Of a stretch of 64,000 nucleotides of DNA, positions 24,231 to 32,660 are shown piece by piece. The stretch is from Comamonadaceae bacterium. GTDB lineage: Bacteria > Pseudomonadota > Gammaproteobacteria > Burkholderiales > Burkholderiaceae_C. The DNA lies in the NCBI GenBank assembly GCA_947455145.1, contig CANGME010000005.1:1-64000 (forward strand). Reading direction: 5' to 3'. The notes below the pieces were generated by a model. The model was not told the DNA's origin. It was given only the letters and a program-made list of their open reading frames with translations, and made no database searches. How positions within the stretch are numbered: the stretch's first letter is position 1; every line of letters begins with the position of its first letter. Position numbers and translations under genes: made by a program.

Positions 24231-25643
24231 TTATGGGGTGTCGTTCACCATCGGCGCAGCAATCACCACCAGGCTGATCGCGGTGTAGGCGATCATTAAA
24301 GTGGTCAGGGGCAACGTGCCCAGTGCGGTGCGGCGGGTGGGTAGGCCCCAGCTCAGGGCAACGCGGTGGGCTTGCCAGATGGAGAGCACGTGGCCCATCA
24401 CGATGGCGGTGACGGCGACCAGCCAGGTGAGCTTGGCGTCCACCACGCTGATGTCGGGGTAGAACTTGGCAGTGCCAAATACATCCCATTGGCGACCGAG
24501 CGGATCGGACAATAGCGCGATGATGGTTTGGCCCTGAATCAGCAGGTTGGAGAAGTTATGGGCGATGAGGTAGGCGGCGGCGATGGGGATGAGAGTGGGG
24601 GCCATTTGGTGGGCGATTTGTAGGCCTGAGACTGCGCGTGATGTGGTGCTTGCGCTAAGCTGGCAGGTGAGCAGGTAGGCGAGTAAAAAAGTCAGCCACA
24701 CCGAGAGCAGGCCCAGCATGCCCGCAACGTAGCCGTTGATGTCCAGCCACTGCGGAACCCACGTTTTCAACAACCCATCAAACACAAGCCAGGCGGAGCC
24801 GCCATGCAGGCCGTCAAAGAGGACGGTGGCGAGCATGGCGAGGACGACAGCGATGTGGCCTGCTGTGGGTGTGGCCTCGGGCGCCACGGGGATGGGCTTG
24901 AAGGTGCGCGCCAGATTGGAAAAGTACACGGCGAAGAGGTCGGCATGGGCTTGCCAGACTTCGCGCCCAAAGCAGGCCATGCCGACCCAATTGATGAGCG
25001 TCCAACCGAGGAGCACGCAGCCCAGTTTGAAGGGTGAGGTGGCCAGGGGGTAGATGACCTCTAGGGCGCACCAGATGAGCAAGAGCAAGGCGGCGGGCCA
25101 TAGGCCTAGGCGGGTGGGCCAGGGCCAGCCCAGGGCGAGTCCCCTCTTGATGCCGAGTTTTTTGATGGCCGTGTCTAGCAGCACGAAGCTACTTCTCCAT
25201 GGGTCTAGCACTGGCCAGATGTTGCCTAAGGCTATGACCACGAATGACAGGCCGATCCAGCCGATGATCCAGATCATGGTGGGGGCTAGGTTCATGAGGG
25301 GATCGTGGGTGCCCCAGAGTGCCGATACCAAAGTCAAGGCGAATAGCAGGAGTGAGAACACCTTGATCAACCAGGCCAATGGATGCAAAGAGGCAGGCTT
25401 CGACGGGCTCAGCCCGAACGGGGTTGGCTCGGTCGACGAGATGGAAGTAGCTTGTAGAACTGCACCACTACCAGGCCGCCGCACGAAAACAAGCGCCACC
25501 ACAAAGGTCAACAGCACCATGGCGCAAGCGCCCACGATCACGTAGGCCAGGGGTACGGGGAGGTCGTAGCGTTCTTCAAAGCCGTGGGCTTGCGCATTAA
25601 ACGCAGCGACCCACGCGAACAGTAGAGACAGTGCTGACTTCAA
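24231..25643 (-). CDS. Polytopic inner-membrane protein, unknown function
   Basis: A protein of 470 residues with a signal-like first helix (SLLFAWVAAFNAQA), then HGFEERYDLPVPLAY and about ten further hydrophobic segments. Proteins of this appearance are sometimes annotated as fenitrothion hydrolase, a name I would not rely on. It overlaps the following cupredoxin-like gene by 4 bp (that gene is upstream in the operon), so the two are translated together. No catalytic motif is visible. It may be a transporter or a metal-handling membrane partner of the cupredoxin-like protein. Confidence 0.65.
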   Translation of the reverse strand: MKSALSLLFAWVAAFNAQAHGFEERYDLPVPLAYVIVGACAMVLLTFVVALVFVRRPGSGAVLQATSISSTEPTPFGLSPSKPASLHPLAWLIKVFSLLLFALTLVSALWGTHDPLMNLAPTMIWIIGWIGLSFVVIALGNIWPVLDPWRSSFVLLDTAIKKLGIKRGLALGWPWPTRLGLWPAALLLLIWCALEVIYPLATSPFKLGCVLLGWTLINWVGMACFGREVWQAHADLFAVYFSNLARTFKPIPVAPEATPTAGHIAVVLAMLATVLFDGLHGGSAWLVFDGLLKTWVPQWLDINGYVAGMLGLLSVWLTFLLAYLLTCQLSASTTSRAVSGLQIAHQMAPTLIPIAAAYLIAHNFSNLLIQGQTIIALLSDPLGRQWDVFGTAKFYPDISVVDAKLTWLVAVTAIVMGHVLSIWQAHRVALSWGLPTRRTALGTLPLTTLMIAYTAISLVVIAAPMVNDTP

Positions 25644-26041
25644 CGCGGCAGCACTTCCAGAATAGCCAGGGGTGGGGCGTGATGACCTGCATTGCCGCTG
25701 CTTTTGTCATGCTCGCCATGCCATTCCAGGCGAAAGCGGCCTGTGGCGAATGCTTCAAATTCAATCTCTTTGGTCTGCCCCGCTTGAAGGGGTGCAATGA
25801 GGCGGTAAGCGTGCAGGTGAAGTGTGCCCGCCGTGTTGCTACTGATGCGCCAGCGCAGCTTGTCGCCTTTACGGGTTTTGATCAGCCGCAACTCTTTAGG
25901 CAAGGTGCCATCGACGATAGGCAGGGTCAACGCGACTTCCACTTTCTCTGGTGTCTGAGCCAGCGCAAATGGAGGAGCACCAAGCAGAAATAAACCCATG
26001 CACCCGAGCAGTGCCGACTTAGCCAAACTCGGATGCATCAC
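25640..26041 (-). CDS. Secreted cupredoxin-like protein
   Basis: A protein of 133 residues. A signal peptide (LLGCMGLFLLGAPPFALA) is followed by a small beta-rich domain with 'LRLIKTRKGDKLRWRISSNTAG' and 'TLHLHAYRL', then 'FRLEWHGEHDKSSGNAGHH'. This resembles cupredoxin-fold proteins (EfeO N-terminal or plastocyanin-like), although a classic copper Cys ligand is not visible; His and Met/His-rich loops remain as possible metal ligands. It is translationally coupled to the membrane protein and lies 14 bp after the LVIVD gene, forming a three-gene minus-strand unit. Confidence 0.6.
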   Translation of the reverse strand: MMHPSLAKSALLGCMGLFLLGAPPFALAQTPEKVEVALTLPIVDGTLPKELRLIKTRKGDKLRWRISSNTAGTLHLHAYRLIAPLQAGQTKEIEFEAFATGRFRLEWHGEHDKSSGNAGHHAPPLAILEVLPR

Positions 26042-26055
26042 TTGAACTCAGCGGC

Positions 26056-27522
26056 TTACTTGACCGCGGCCTTCCAGTCCGCAATGTTTCGTGCAGGACC
26101 GGTCAACTCGAGAATGTGCATGCCGGTGTTGGCACGGTCCACGATGTAGATGTAGCCGCGCTCGTCCACCTCGACGTTGTTGGTCTGGATCACGCGCTTC
26201 TCAGACGCGGCAGTGAAGGGCAGCTTGCCGCGCTGAGTGAGAGGGGTTTCAAGTACCACGGTGTCTTTGGTCATGCCGGGGATGTAATAGGCCACCTCTT
26301 TGGGGCTGAGCGGATCACGCACATCCAGCGCGCGCACACCGGCGTTGAAGTACGAAAAGAACATGATTTTCTTATGAAAGACCGGCGCAGTGCTTTCGTT
26401 GGAAGAGTGGGAGCCAAAGCGACCACCGCGTGAGCAGAAATTACCGCTCTTCTCAGGCACCGTCCAGTTGGACACACCAAAGGGCTTGCTCTCGGTGGTG
26501 ACATCAATAAACCAAACCATTTGGCGGCCTTCAAGGCATTCTTTTTGAATCGACTCGTCAGTCACCACGATGAAGTCTCGCTTTTTGCCCAGCAAGTTTT
26601 TCTCAAACTCTTTGATCTCCATGTCGAACAAGGGGAACACCGTGTGGGCGCCGTGCATGGGTGGCAAGTCGATGCGCGAGACCTGTGGAGACAGCAGGTT
26701 TTCTGGAGTTGGGTCTTTGGCACCGTTCAGCAGTTTTTCGCGGTCCACGATTTGCAATGCACCATCTAGGTTCGTGCCGTAGCCAAAGTACACGCGGTTG
26801 CCCTTGGGGCCGCCAGAGATAGCGCCGTGCAGTTGCATGGGCACGGCACCGCCTGCACCGGGTTGCTGACCGACCAGGCCAAAGTCACGGATAAAAACTG
26901 GCTTGCTTGGATCAGACAAATCGTAAATCTGGGTCATGCGGTTGGTGCGCCACTGTGGGTTGCCCGAGACCAGGTAGGCAATGCCGGTGTCGCACTCCCA
27001 GTAGTTTTTGTGCGTGCCTTTCAGGCCTTTGCCAATGGTGGTTAGCAAGGTCGGCTTGGCGGGCTCAGACACGTCCCACACCTCATGGGCTTGGTTGCCA
27101 AACACGCGCAGCATGTAGAACTTGCTCTTATCGGCCTTAGGTAGCGTAGCGCCACTGCACACGCGCACCATCTGAGCACCGCCCTGCTCCGCCTTGCCTT
27201 CTTCACCGGGGATGTGAGCCAGGGTTTTGGGCTGCTTGGGGTTGGTCACGTCGATGATGGACGTACCGTTGTGCTCCATTTGACCCGTCAGAGGGTTGAG
27301 CTTGTTGTCACCATGGTGGCCAATGTAGGCGATCCAGCGGTCGCCTTGCTTTTGGATGGTGGGCTGGTAGGCGGTGCGCGCCTGCAAGTCGTGGTAACCC
27401 ACGAGCTTCATGTTGAGTGACTCGGGCTTGGTAGTTTCTTGCGCTGCAACGGTCACCGCGAAAGCGGCCGCAGACAGCAGGGAGAGTTGAAGAGAAAGTC
27501 GTTTCAAGTCAAAGCGGATCAT
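26056..27522 (-). CDS. Secreted LVIVD-repeat (beta-propeller-like) protein
   Basis: I start at ATG 27522 (MIRFDLKRLSLQLSL), which opens a signal peptide ending AVTVAAQ; the longer frame upstream lacks any. About 488 residues. The mature protein has repeated blades such as TSIIDVTNPKQPKTLAHI, YDLSDPSKPVFIRDFG and VRALDVRDPLSPKEVAYYIPG, the LVIVD pattern of exported propeller proteins. Function is unknown; it is periplasmic or secreted. It is the first gene of a unit with the cupredoxin-like and membrane proteins, which hints at a shared envelope or metal role. Confidence 0.78.
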   Translation of the reverse strand: MIRFDLKRLSLQLSLLSAAAFAVTVAAQETTKPESLNMKLVGYHDLQARTAYQPTIQKQGDRWIAYIGHHGDNKLNPLTGQMEHNGTSIIDVTNPKQPKTLAHIPGEEGKAEQGGAQMVRVCSGATLPKADKSKFYMLRVFGNQAHEVWDVSEPAKPTLLTTIGKGLKGTHKNYWECDTGIAYLVSGNPQWRTNRMTQIYDLSDPSKPVFIRDFGLVGQQPGAGGAVPMQLHGAISGGPKGNRVYFGYGTNLDGALQIVDREKLLNGAKDPTPENLLSPQVSRIDLPPMHGAHTVFPLFDMEIKEFEKNLLGKKRDFIVVTDESIQKECLEGRQMVWFIDVTTESKPFGVSNWTVPEKSGNFCSRGGRFGSHSSNESTAPVFHKKIMFFSYFNAGVRALDVRDPLSPKEVAYYIPGMTKDTVVLETPLTQRGKLPFTAASEKRVIQTNNVEVDERGYIYIVDRANTGMHILELTGPARNIADWKAAVK

Positions 27523-27669
27523 GGTGTTGCCCCAAAAAAATTCAGGTAAAGAAAAGCAGACCGGTGCATTGTGAATGCACTCACGGGAATCTTTACCTAG
27601 GGTTTTCCAGCGCGCGGGGCAGAGCACGGAGATATCGAGCAAGGTCGCCGCCCTGTCGGGCTTGTGCCC

Positions 27670-29055
27670 TTACGCTTTGATCAAGTCTGTCAGTTTGGCC
27701 ACATCGGGCATGGCAGGCAGGTTGAGAACGCCGTCCACAAATTGACTTAATCGGACTTGAGGCAGACGCGTGATGAGCTCGGCTTCAGCTCTAGCCACGT
27801 GATCCTCTAAGGTAAAGGGTCTGGCAATACTGCCTTTGGGCGAGACGACAAATGCATTAAATTGGCGGCCATCTTTGAGCAGCACAAGCACTTTGGCACT
27901 CACCGACTCTTCAGAGCTCGTGCGCTCTACCTCTGCATCTAGCGCGCAATGGACCTGTTGCGTGAGGTGCATGACTTTTGGGTCTTCCAAACCTCGCACA
28001 AAATCGTCAATGCTGAATGAAAAAGTAACGTCACCAGGTTGACGCAACAAACTCAAGGCGACTGCAAACGGGGCGCTCATTTGAGCGGCTTGCAAATCAC
28101 TGGGTTGATTGCTTGTTAATCGCCCTTGAATGACTTTGGGTATGCCGAGGACTACCGATTCAATTTCGGAAGGTTCAAAAATATTTTGATTACGAATTTC
28201 TGTGCTCGCCTCAATCGCCGAGAGTACGCGTGCGCTGCAGGCGTGGGGTTTCACCGCCACCTCCGCAATTCGAAATGAATGGCCTAAATCTTTTTCAAGG
28301 AACGAGAAGTCGACGGCATCCGCATAAGCCCTGGCAAAACCGTCCTTGCCTTCGAAGATATCGTGCGGCCCGGTAAAGCCTGCTTCCACCAACAACGCCG
28401 CCTTAACACCAGAGCTGGCCGCCTGCGCCGCATGTAGGCGCTTGACCGTAGAGCCAGAGTGATAAAACTGGGTTAGGCCACCTGCAAAAGAGGCGGCAAG
28501 GCCCAGGCTTGCAGCTATTGACTTTGCGCCTCTTGATCCTGGAAAGAGTAGCTTTGCGGCGGTCACCGCTGCACCAAAAACACCCATGGTTGAGGTGCTT
28601 TGGAAGCCTCGGCGAAAGTGGCTGGGTTGAATACAGAGCGCCAAACGGATCATCGCCTCATACCCTGCGGCCACGGCAGCCAAAACCTCTGCGCCGGGCA
28701 GGTGTCGGGCTTGGCCAATCGCCAAGCCTGTTGAAAACATGATGCACCCCGGGTGCAACATGGCACCAACATGAACATCGTCCGCATCCAAACTACCGGC
28801 ATACAACGTATTTAAAAACGTGGTGCTAACTGGGTCTAATTGATCACCAGAAAATAACACGGGGCTCAAGCCATGGCCCGCAGTCAGCTTGGTGTACTGG
28901 CGGCCCCATTCACTCCACTCCATACGCTCGCCCATGGAGGCAACACGAAAATAATCCAATGCAAAATGAACCAAGCAATTTTGAATTGGCAAAGGAAGAG
29001 CGGCGTAGCGTAAGTTGGCTGAAAATTCAGAAATTAACTGGGTTGGCTGAGTCAT
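27670..29055 (-). CDS. MmgE/PrpD-family protein (copy 2 of a tandem pair)
   Basis: A protein of 461 residues of the MmgE/PrpD fold (2-methylcitrate dehydratase and relatives): YAGSLDADDVHVGAMLHPG with the family DD-H-HPG motif, FRRGFQSTSTMGVFGAAVTA and VAVKPHACSARVLSAIEA. Family members dehydrate or hydrate and isomerise small carboxylic acids. It follows a paralogue after 4 bp and both lie downstream of a Bug receptor, so the operon probably imports and processes a carboxylic acid. The substrate is unknown. No prpB/prpC genes are nearby, so a methylcitrate role is unlikely. Confidence 0.83.
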   Translation of the reverse strand: MTQPTQLISEFSANLRYAALPLPIQNCLVHFALDYFRVASMGERMEWSEWGRQYTKLTAGHGLSPVLFSGDQLDPVSTTFLNTLYAGSLDADDVHVGAMLHPGCIMFSTGLAIGQARHLPGAEVLAAVAAGYEAMIRLALCIQPSHFRRGFQSTSTMGVFGAAVTAAKLLFPGSRGAKSIAASLGLAASFAGGLTQFYHSGSTVKRLHAAQAASSGVKAALLVEAGFTGPHDIFEGKDGFARAYADAVDFSFLEKDLGHSFRIAEVAVKPHACSARVLSAIEASTEIRNQNIFEPSEIESVVLGIPKVIQGRLTSNQPSDLQAAQMSAPFAVALSLLRQPGDVTFSFSIDDFVRGLEDPKVMHLTQQVHCALDAEVERTSSEESVSAKVLVLLKDGRQFNAFVVSPKGSIARPFTLEDHVARAEAELITRLPQVRLSQFVDGVLNLPAMPDVAKLTDLIKA

Positions 29056-29059
29056 GTTT

Positions 29060-30454
29060 TTATTTTCTTAATGCAAACAAGGGCGCTAAATCTTGCAGGC
29101 GCTCAATGGCATAAGCCTGTGTCAGCCAGCTTTGACATTGCGCCTCGTTCAATATGTTCTCGCTAAGCGCCAAGAAACGCGCGGCAACCTCATCCGTGCT
29201 CATGGGGTTTTGCGGGCAGCCCTTGGGGCTCTCTACAAAATGAGCCTTGGTGCTACCGTCAAGTAAATGCACGGTGACTCGGCCAGAGACGGATTCACTG
29301 GTGGTGCGCGCCTCCACCTCCGCATCAACCACGCAGAGCGTGCGTCCACACAAATCCCAAACTGTTTGATCATTCAGAGCCGCTTCATAATCGTCCACCG
29401 ACAGCGCCAGTGGGCCCGGTTTGGTTGGGCCCATGATAAAAGCCATCGCCACGGCAAATGGGGTACTCAATTGCGCCTGCTGAATATCAATCGGCTTATT
29501 GGATGCCAATTTACTCATCATGGCACCGTGCACACCAATGGTGATGGACTGAATTTGATCGGCCTTGATTCCCGATTTGGATAAGCCATTAGCAGCCTCT
29601 ATCGCCGCTTGCATGCGCACACTACCGACATGAGGCTTTAACGAAACCCATTCCGTCGGAAAAGCCAAATGCAAATCAGCGACACAGACTTCGGGATCAA
29701 ATCGATCAGAGAATGCGCGCGCAAAACCTTGCGTGCCTTCAATCGCATCATGCGGCCCCGTGTGGCCCGCATGCGCCAACAGCGCGGCCTCCACGCCATT
29801 GGCCGCAGCCTTACCCGCATGAAAGCGCTTGATATCAGATCCAGAGACAAAAAATTGCGAAATGCCGCAGGAAAATGTGGCCGCAATACCCAACGCATTG
29901 CGACACCCTTCGGGAGATAACTTCAGCAAGCGTGCGCACGCTGCTGCCGCGCCAAAGACACCACAGGTGGGTGTGCCCTGAAAGCCGCGTAAAGAATGCT
30001 CGGGTTGTATGGACATCCCGATACGAATGGCCGTCTCATAGCCCGCCAAGACGGCGGTTAATAACTCTTCGCCGGTGCATTTCACTATCTCTGCCATGGC
30101 CAAGGCGGCAGGCCAAATCACAACCCCAGGGTGGATGATGGCCGCCACGTGCGAATCATCCCAATCTAAGCTGCCTGCCGCAACGCCATTGATAAAGGCC
30201 GCGCGCGCAACATCGACTTGCGTGTTGGCATATAAAACACTGGCATTTTGCGCCGAGGTGTGTGAACGATAAAGCTCAGTTACCGCATTCGTCCATGGTC
30301 GATTTTGCCCCGCTAAAGCTGCGCGAAAATAATCGATCATTAATACTGGCATCAAGCTCTTGACCTTAGGACTCGCTTCAGACCACTGCAGCGTGGCGAC
30401 GAATTCCCCTAGTTTGCGAGTAACAGGGATGGCGTGTGAAGTTGCTTGATTCAT
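29060..30454 (-). CDS. MmgE/PrpD-family protein (copy 1 of a tandem pair)
   Basis: A protein of 464 residues, paralogous to the next gene: AAGSLDWDDSHVAAIIHPG (same DD-H-HPG motif), LRGFQGTPTCGVFGAAAAC and WVSLKPHVGSVRMQAAIEA. The two copies have diverged clearly, so a heteromeric or two-step enzyme is possible. The gene starts 15 bp after the end of the Bug receptor gene, so the receptor is first in the operon. Same family-level function as its partner; the exact reaction is unknown. Confidence 0.83.
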   Translation of the reverse strand: MNQATSHAIPVTRKLGEFVATLQWSEASPKVKSLMPVLMIDYFRAALAGQNRPWTNAVTELYRSHTSAQNASVLYANTQVDVARAAFINGVAAGSLDWDDSHVAAIIHPGVVIWPAALAMAEIVKCTGEELLTAVLAGYETAIRIGMSIQPEHSLRGFQGTPTCGVFGAAAACARLLKLSPEGCRNALGIAATFSCGISQFFVSGSDIKRFHAGKAAANGVEAALLAHAGHTGPHDAIEGTQGFARAFSDRFDPEVCVADLHLAFPTEWVSLKPHVGSVRMQAAIEAANGLSKSGIKADQIQSITIGVHGAMMSKLASNKPIDIQQAQLSTPFAVAMAFIMGPTKPGPLALSVDDYEAALNDQTVWDLCGRTLCVVDAEVEARTTSESVSGRVTVHLLDGSTKAHFVESPKGCPQNPMSTDEVAARFLALSENILNEAQCQSWLTQAYAIERLQDLAPLFALRK

Positions 30455-30469
30455 ATGGAACTAATATTT

Positions 30470-31444
30470 TTAGTTATTTTTTATATTGCCAGCTTTAATA
30501 GCCCTACCCCATTTGTCAAAATCCACTTGTAGGTAAGCCGCTAGATCAGCGGGGCTACCACCACCAACCTCAATACTTTCCTCCGAAAAACGTTTTCGTA
30601 ATTCAGGGGACTTCAATGCTTTATTCACTTCGAGATTCAAACGGCTCACTATGTCGGGCGGCATATTAGCCGGACCAAAAAGGCCCCACCATTGGTTGGA
30701 CTCGAACCCCGGGATCCCAGACTCAGCCAAGGTGGGCAGATCAGGTGCGATGTGGAGCCGCTTGGTACTGGTAACGCCCAATGCCTTTAACTTCCCAGAT
30801 TTGACCATGGGGGCAACACTGGCGTAGGCCGCAAACAACAGAGACACTTGCCCACCCGCCACATCAACCATGGCGGGTGCAGCCCCCTTGTACGGCACGT
30901 GCAAGAAATCAACGCCTGCCGCTTGTTTATAAAGCTCGCCCGTCAGGTGGCTGAGGGTGCCACTGCCATTCGATGCAAAACTATAAAACCCTGGTTTTTC
31001 TTTAGCGGCATTGAGCAGATCCGCCGGAGTTTTAAACGGTAATGCTGGGTTCACCACCAACACATTGGGGGAGTAGCCAATGAATCCAATGGGTGTCAAA
31101 CTTTTAAAAGGATCAAAGCCCAACTTGGCGTTCAAGTGAGGGTTGATCGACATGGAACTGCTGGAGGTTAATAGCAAGGTATAACCATCGGGTGTGGCAC
31201 GTGCCACAAATTGCGCACCGATAGCACCGCCAGCACCAGGTTTGTTATCGACAACAAATGTGCTTTTAAACCCATCTGTTAATTGCTGCGTCACCAAGCG
31301 CACCACCACATCCGCCGCACCACCAGGGGGGAATGGGGTTACTATTTGAACGGGTCGATTGGGATAATTTTGCGCCTGCGTTAAGCTTGAAAAAACGAGG
31401 GCGCAAAAAAGCAAATAGGGTTTACTTTTAAGAAGTATTTGCAT
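30470..31444 (-). CDS. Bug/TctC-family periplasmic receptor of the PrpD operon
   Basis: A protein of 324 residues. There is a signal peptide (PYLLFCALVFSSLTQA), then NYPNRPVQIVTPFPPGGAAD and the family segments VDNKPGAGGAIGAQFVA and HVPYKGAAPAMVDVAGGQ. It is the first gene of the operon with two MmgE/PrpD enzymes, so its ligand is probably the carboxylic acid those enzymes process. No membrane components are nearby. AT content is somewhat higher than in the other Bug genes of the window. Confidence 0.88.
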   Translation of the reverse strand: MQILLKSKPYLLFCALVFSSLTQAQNYPNRPVQIVTPFPPGGAADVVVRLVTQQLTDGFKSTFVVDNKPGAGGAIGAQFVARATPDGYTLLLTSSSSMSINPHLNAKLGFDPFKSLTPIGFIGYSPNVLVVNPALPFKTPADLLNAAKEKPGFYSFASNGSGTLSHLTGELYKQAAGVDFLHVPYKGAAPAMVDVAGGQVSLLFAAYASVAPMVKSGKLKALGVTSTKRLHIAPDLPTLAESGIPGFESNQWWGLFGPANMPPDIVSRLNLEVNKALKSPELRKRFSEESIEVGGGSPADLAAYLQVDFDKWGRAIKAGNIKNN

Positions 31445-31635
31445 TGGTTTTTAAATTGTTCTCTCGGTTAGAAAATTCAACCGAATGTGACCCAGTATCG
31501 CGCCTTTGATCACCCACCGGGCCACGTAGAAACCCTGACATTTTTATCATTCTGAGAGCACGCAAAAAACCTTCCCGTTTCAGGGCTGTCTTGCTCATTT
31601 TCAACCTAGGGTTTTCCCATGGCCCATCTTGGCCA

Positions 31636-31841
31636 TCAAAAACCTGACTTTTCCGCAATAAGCATTGCAGGTGCAAATTGAAGCACCACGCACGAACCGT
31701 TTGACACGGTATTTTTGAAAGATATCTGTGCTCCGATCACTTCGGCCCTCATTTGCATGTTTCGCAAGCCATGCCCCTGGTGCGTCACCACATCTGAATC
31801 AAAGCCAATCCCATCGGCGCTGATTTCTATCAACACACGAG
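31636..31841 (-). pseudogene. C-terminal relic of a NarX/LuxR-type histidine kinase
   Basis: The minus strand encodes LIEISADGIGFDSDVVT, GHGLRNMQMRAEVIGAQ and SFKNTVSNGSCVVLQF, the ATP-binding end (G boxes) of a HisKA_3-type kinase; upstream the frame has a stop and no further homology. It resembles the end of the intact kinase at 32657-34525 but points the other way, so it is a decayed copy from another system. The flanks 31445-31635 and 31842-31961 show no gene; the latter must hold the promoter of the regulator at 31962. Confidence 0.7.
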
Positions 31842-31961
31842 TTATTCAGACCATCCTTAAGATACAGTGACAATACTATCGCCAGATTAAGAACTGGTTC
31901 CTAACCCCAGTGAACAGACTTCTCTTGTTGCTAAAAGCTGGTTTGCCGACAACACCCGAGA

Positions 31962-32660
31962 ATGATTTCAACCATGGAACCAAAGGCTTCAACCCTTGTT
32001 CAAGTCGTAGTCGTCGAGGACGATGACAAAAGCCGTGACAGCTTGTGTGCGGCCGTTAAAGCAACGCCGGGTTTTACGCTGGCGGGAGCATTTGACCGTT
32101 CGCGCCCGGCCATCGATTGGCTGGCCACCCACCGCGCCGATATGTTGTTGACCGACTTAGGCTTGCCCGACGGTAGTGGAATCGACGTGATCAGAGCTTG
32201 CGCTGCGCGTTGGCCGGACTGCGACATCATGGTCATCTCGATCTTCGGCGATGAACAAAACGTGCTGTCCTCCATTCAGGCTGGTGCTACAGGGTATTTC
32301 CTAAAAAGCCACGACCAAATCGATGTGCCAGGTGCCATGCGCGACCTGCTCAATGGCGGCTCGCCCATGAGTCCGATGATTGCGCGCAAGGTGCTGGAAC
32401 GCTTGCGTCAACGCGAAGCACCCGCGCCAGAGAATACGCATACGGGATCGGCATTGACCAAGCGGGAAAGCGAGACGCTCGATTTGATCGCGCGTGGCTA
32501 TTCTTATCAGGAAGTGGGGAACTTGCTGACCGTTTCGCTCTCGACGGTGCAGTCCCACATCCGCAGCATCTACCGCAAACTGCAAGTCAATTCTCGCAGT
32601 GAAGCGGTATTCGAAGCGCACAAGTTGGGTTTGCTACAAAACGGGCTCATGGCGCGATGA
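31962..32660 (+). CDS. NarL/FixJ-family response regulator
   Basis: A protein of 232 residues; an alternative ATG at 31974 would shorten it by four. The receiver domain has an acidic patch EDDDKSRD and the phospho-acceptor Asp in MLLTDLGLPDGSG, and a C-terminal LuxR helix-turn-helix (TKRESETLDLIARGYSYQEV, STVQSHIRSIYRKLQV). It overlaps the kinase gene by 4 bp, which makes a regulator-kinase pair. Targets are unknown; the secreted-protein genes downstream are possible. Confidence 0.93.
   Translation: MISTMEPKASTLVQVVVVEDDDKSRDSLCAAVKATPGFTLAGAFDRSRPAIDWLATHRADMLLTDLGLPDGSGIDVIRACAARWPDCDIMVISIFGDEQNVLSSIQAGATGYFLKSHDQIDVPGAMRDLLNGGSPMSPMIARKVLERLRQREAPAPENTHTGSALTKRESETLDLIARGYSYQEVGNLLTVSLSTVQSHIRSIYRKLQVNSRSEAVFEAHKLGLLQNGLMAR

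Noticed and set aside
30690-30720. CTCGAACCCCGGGATCC resembling a tRNA T arm
   Set aside because: It lies within the coding sequence of the Bug receptor and no acceptor or anticodon stem can be formed around it.
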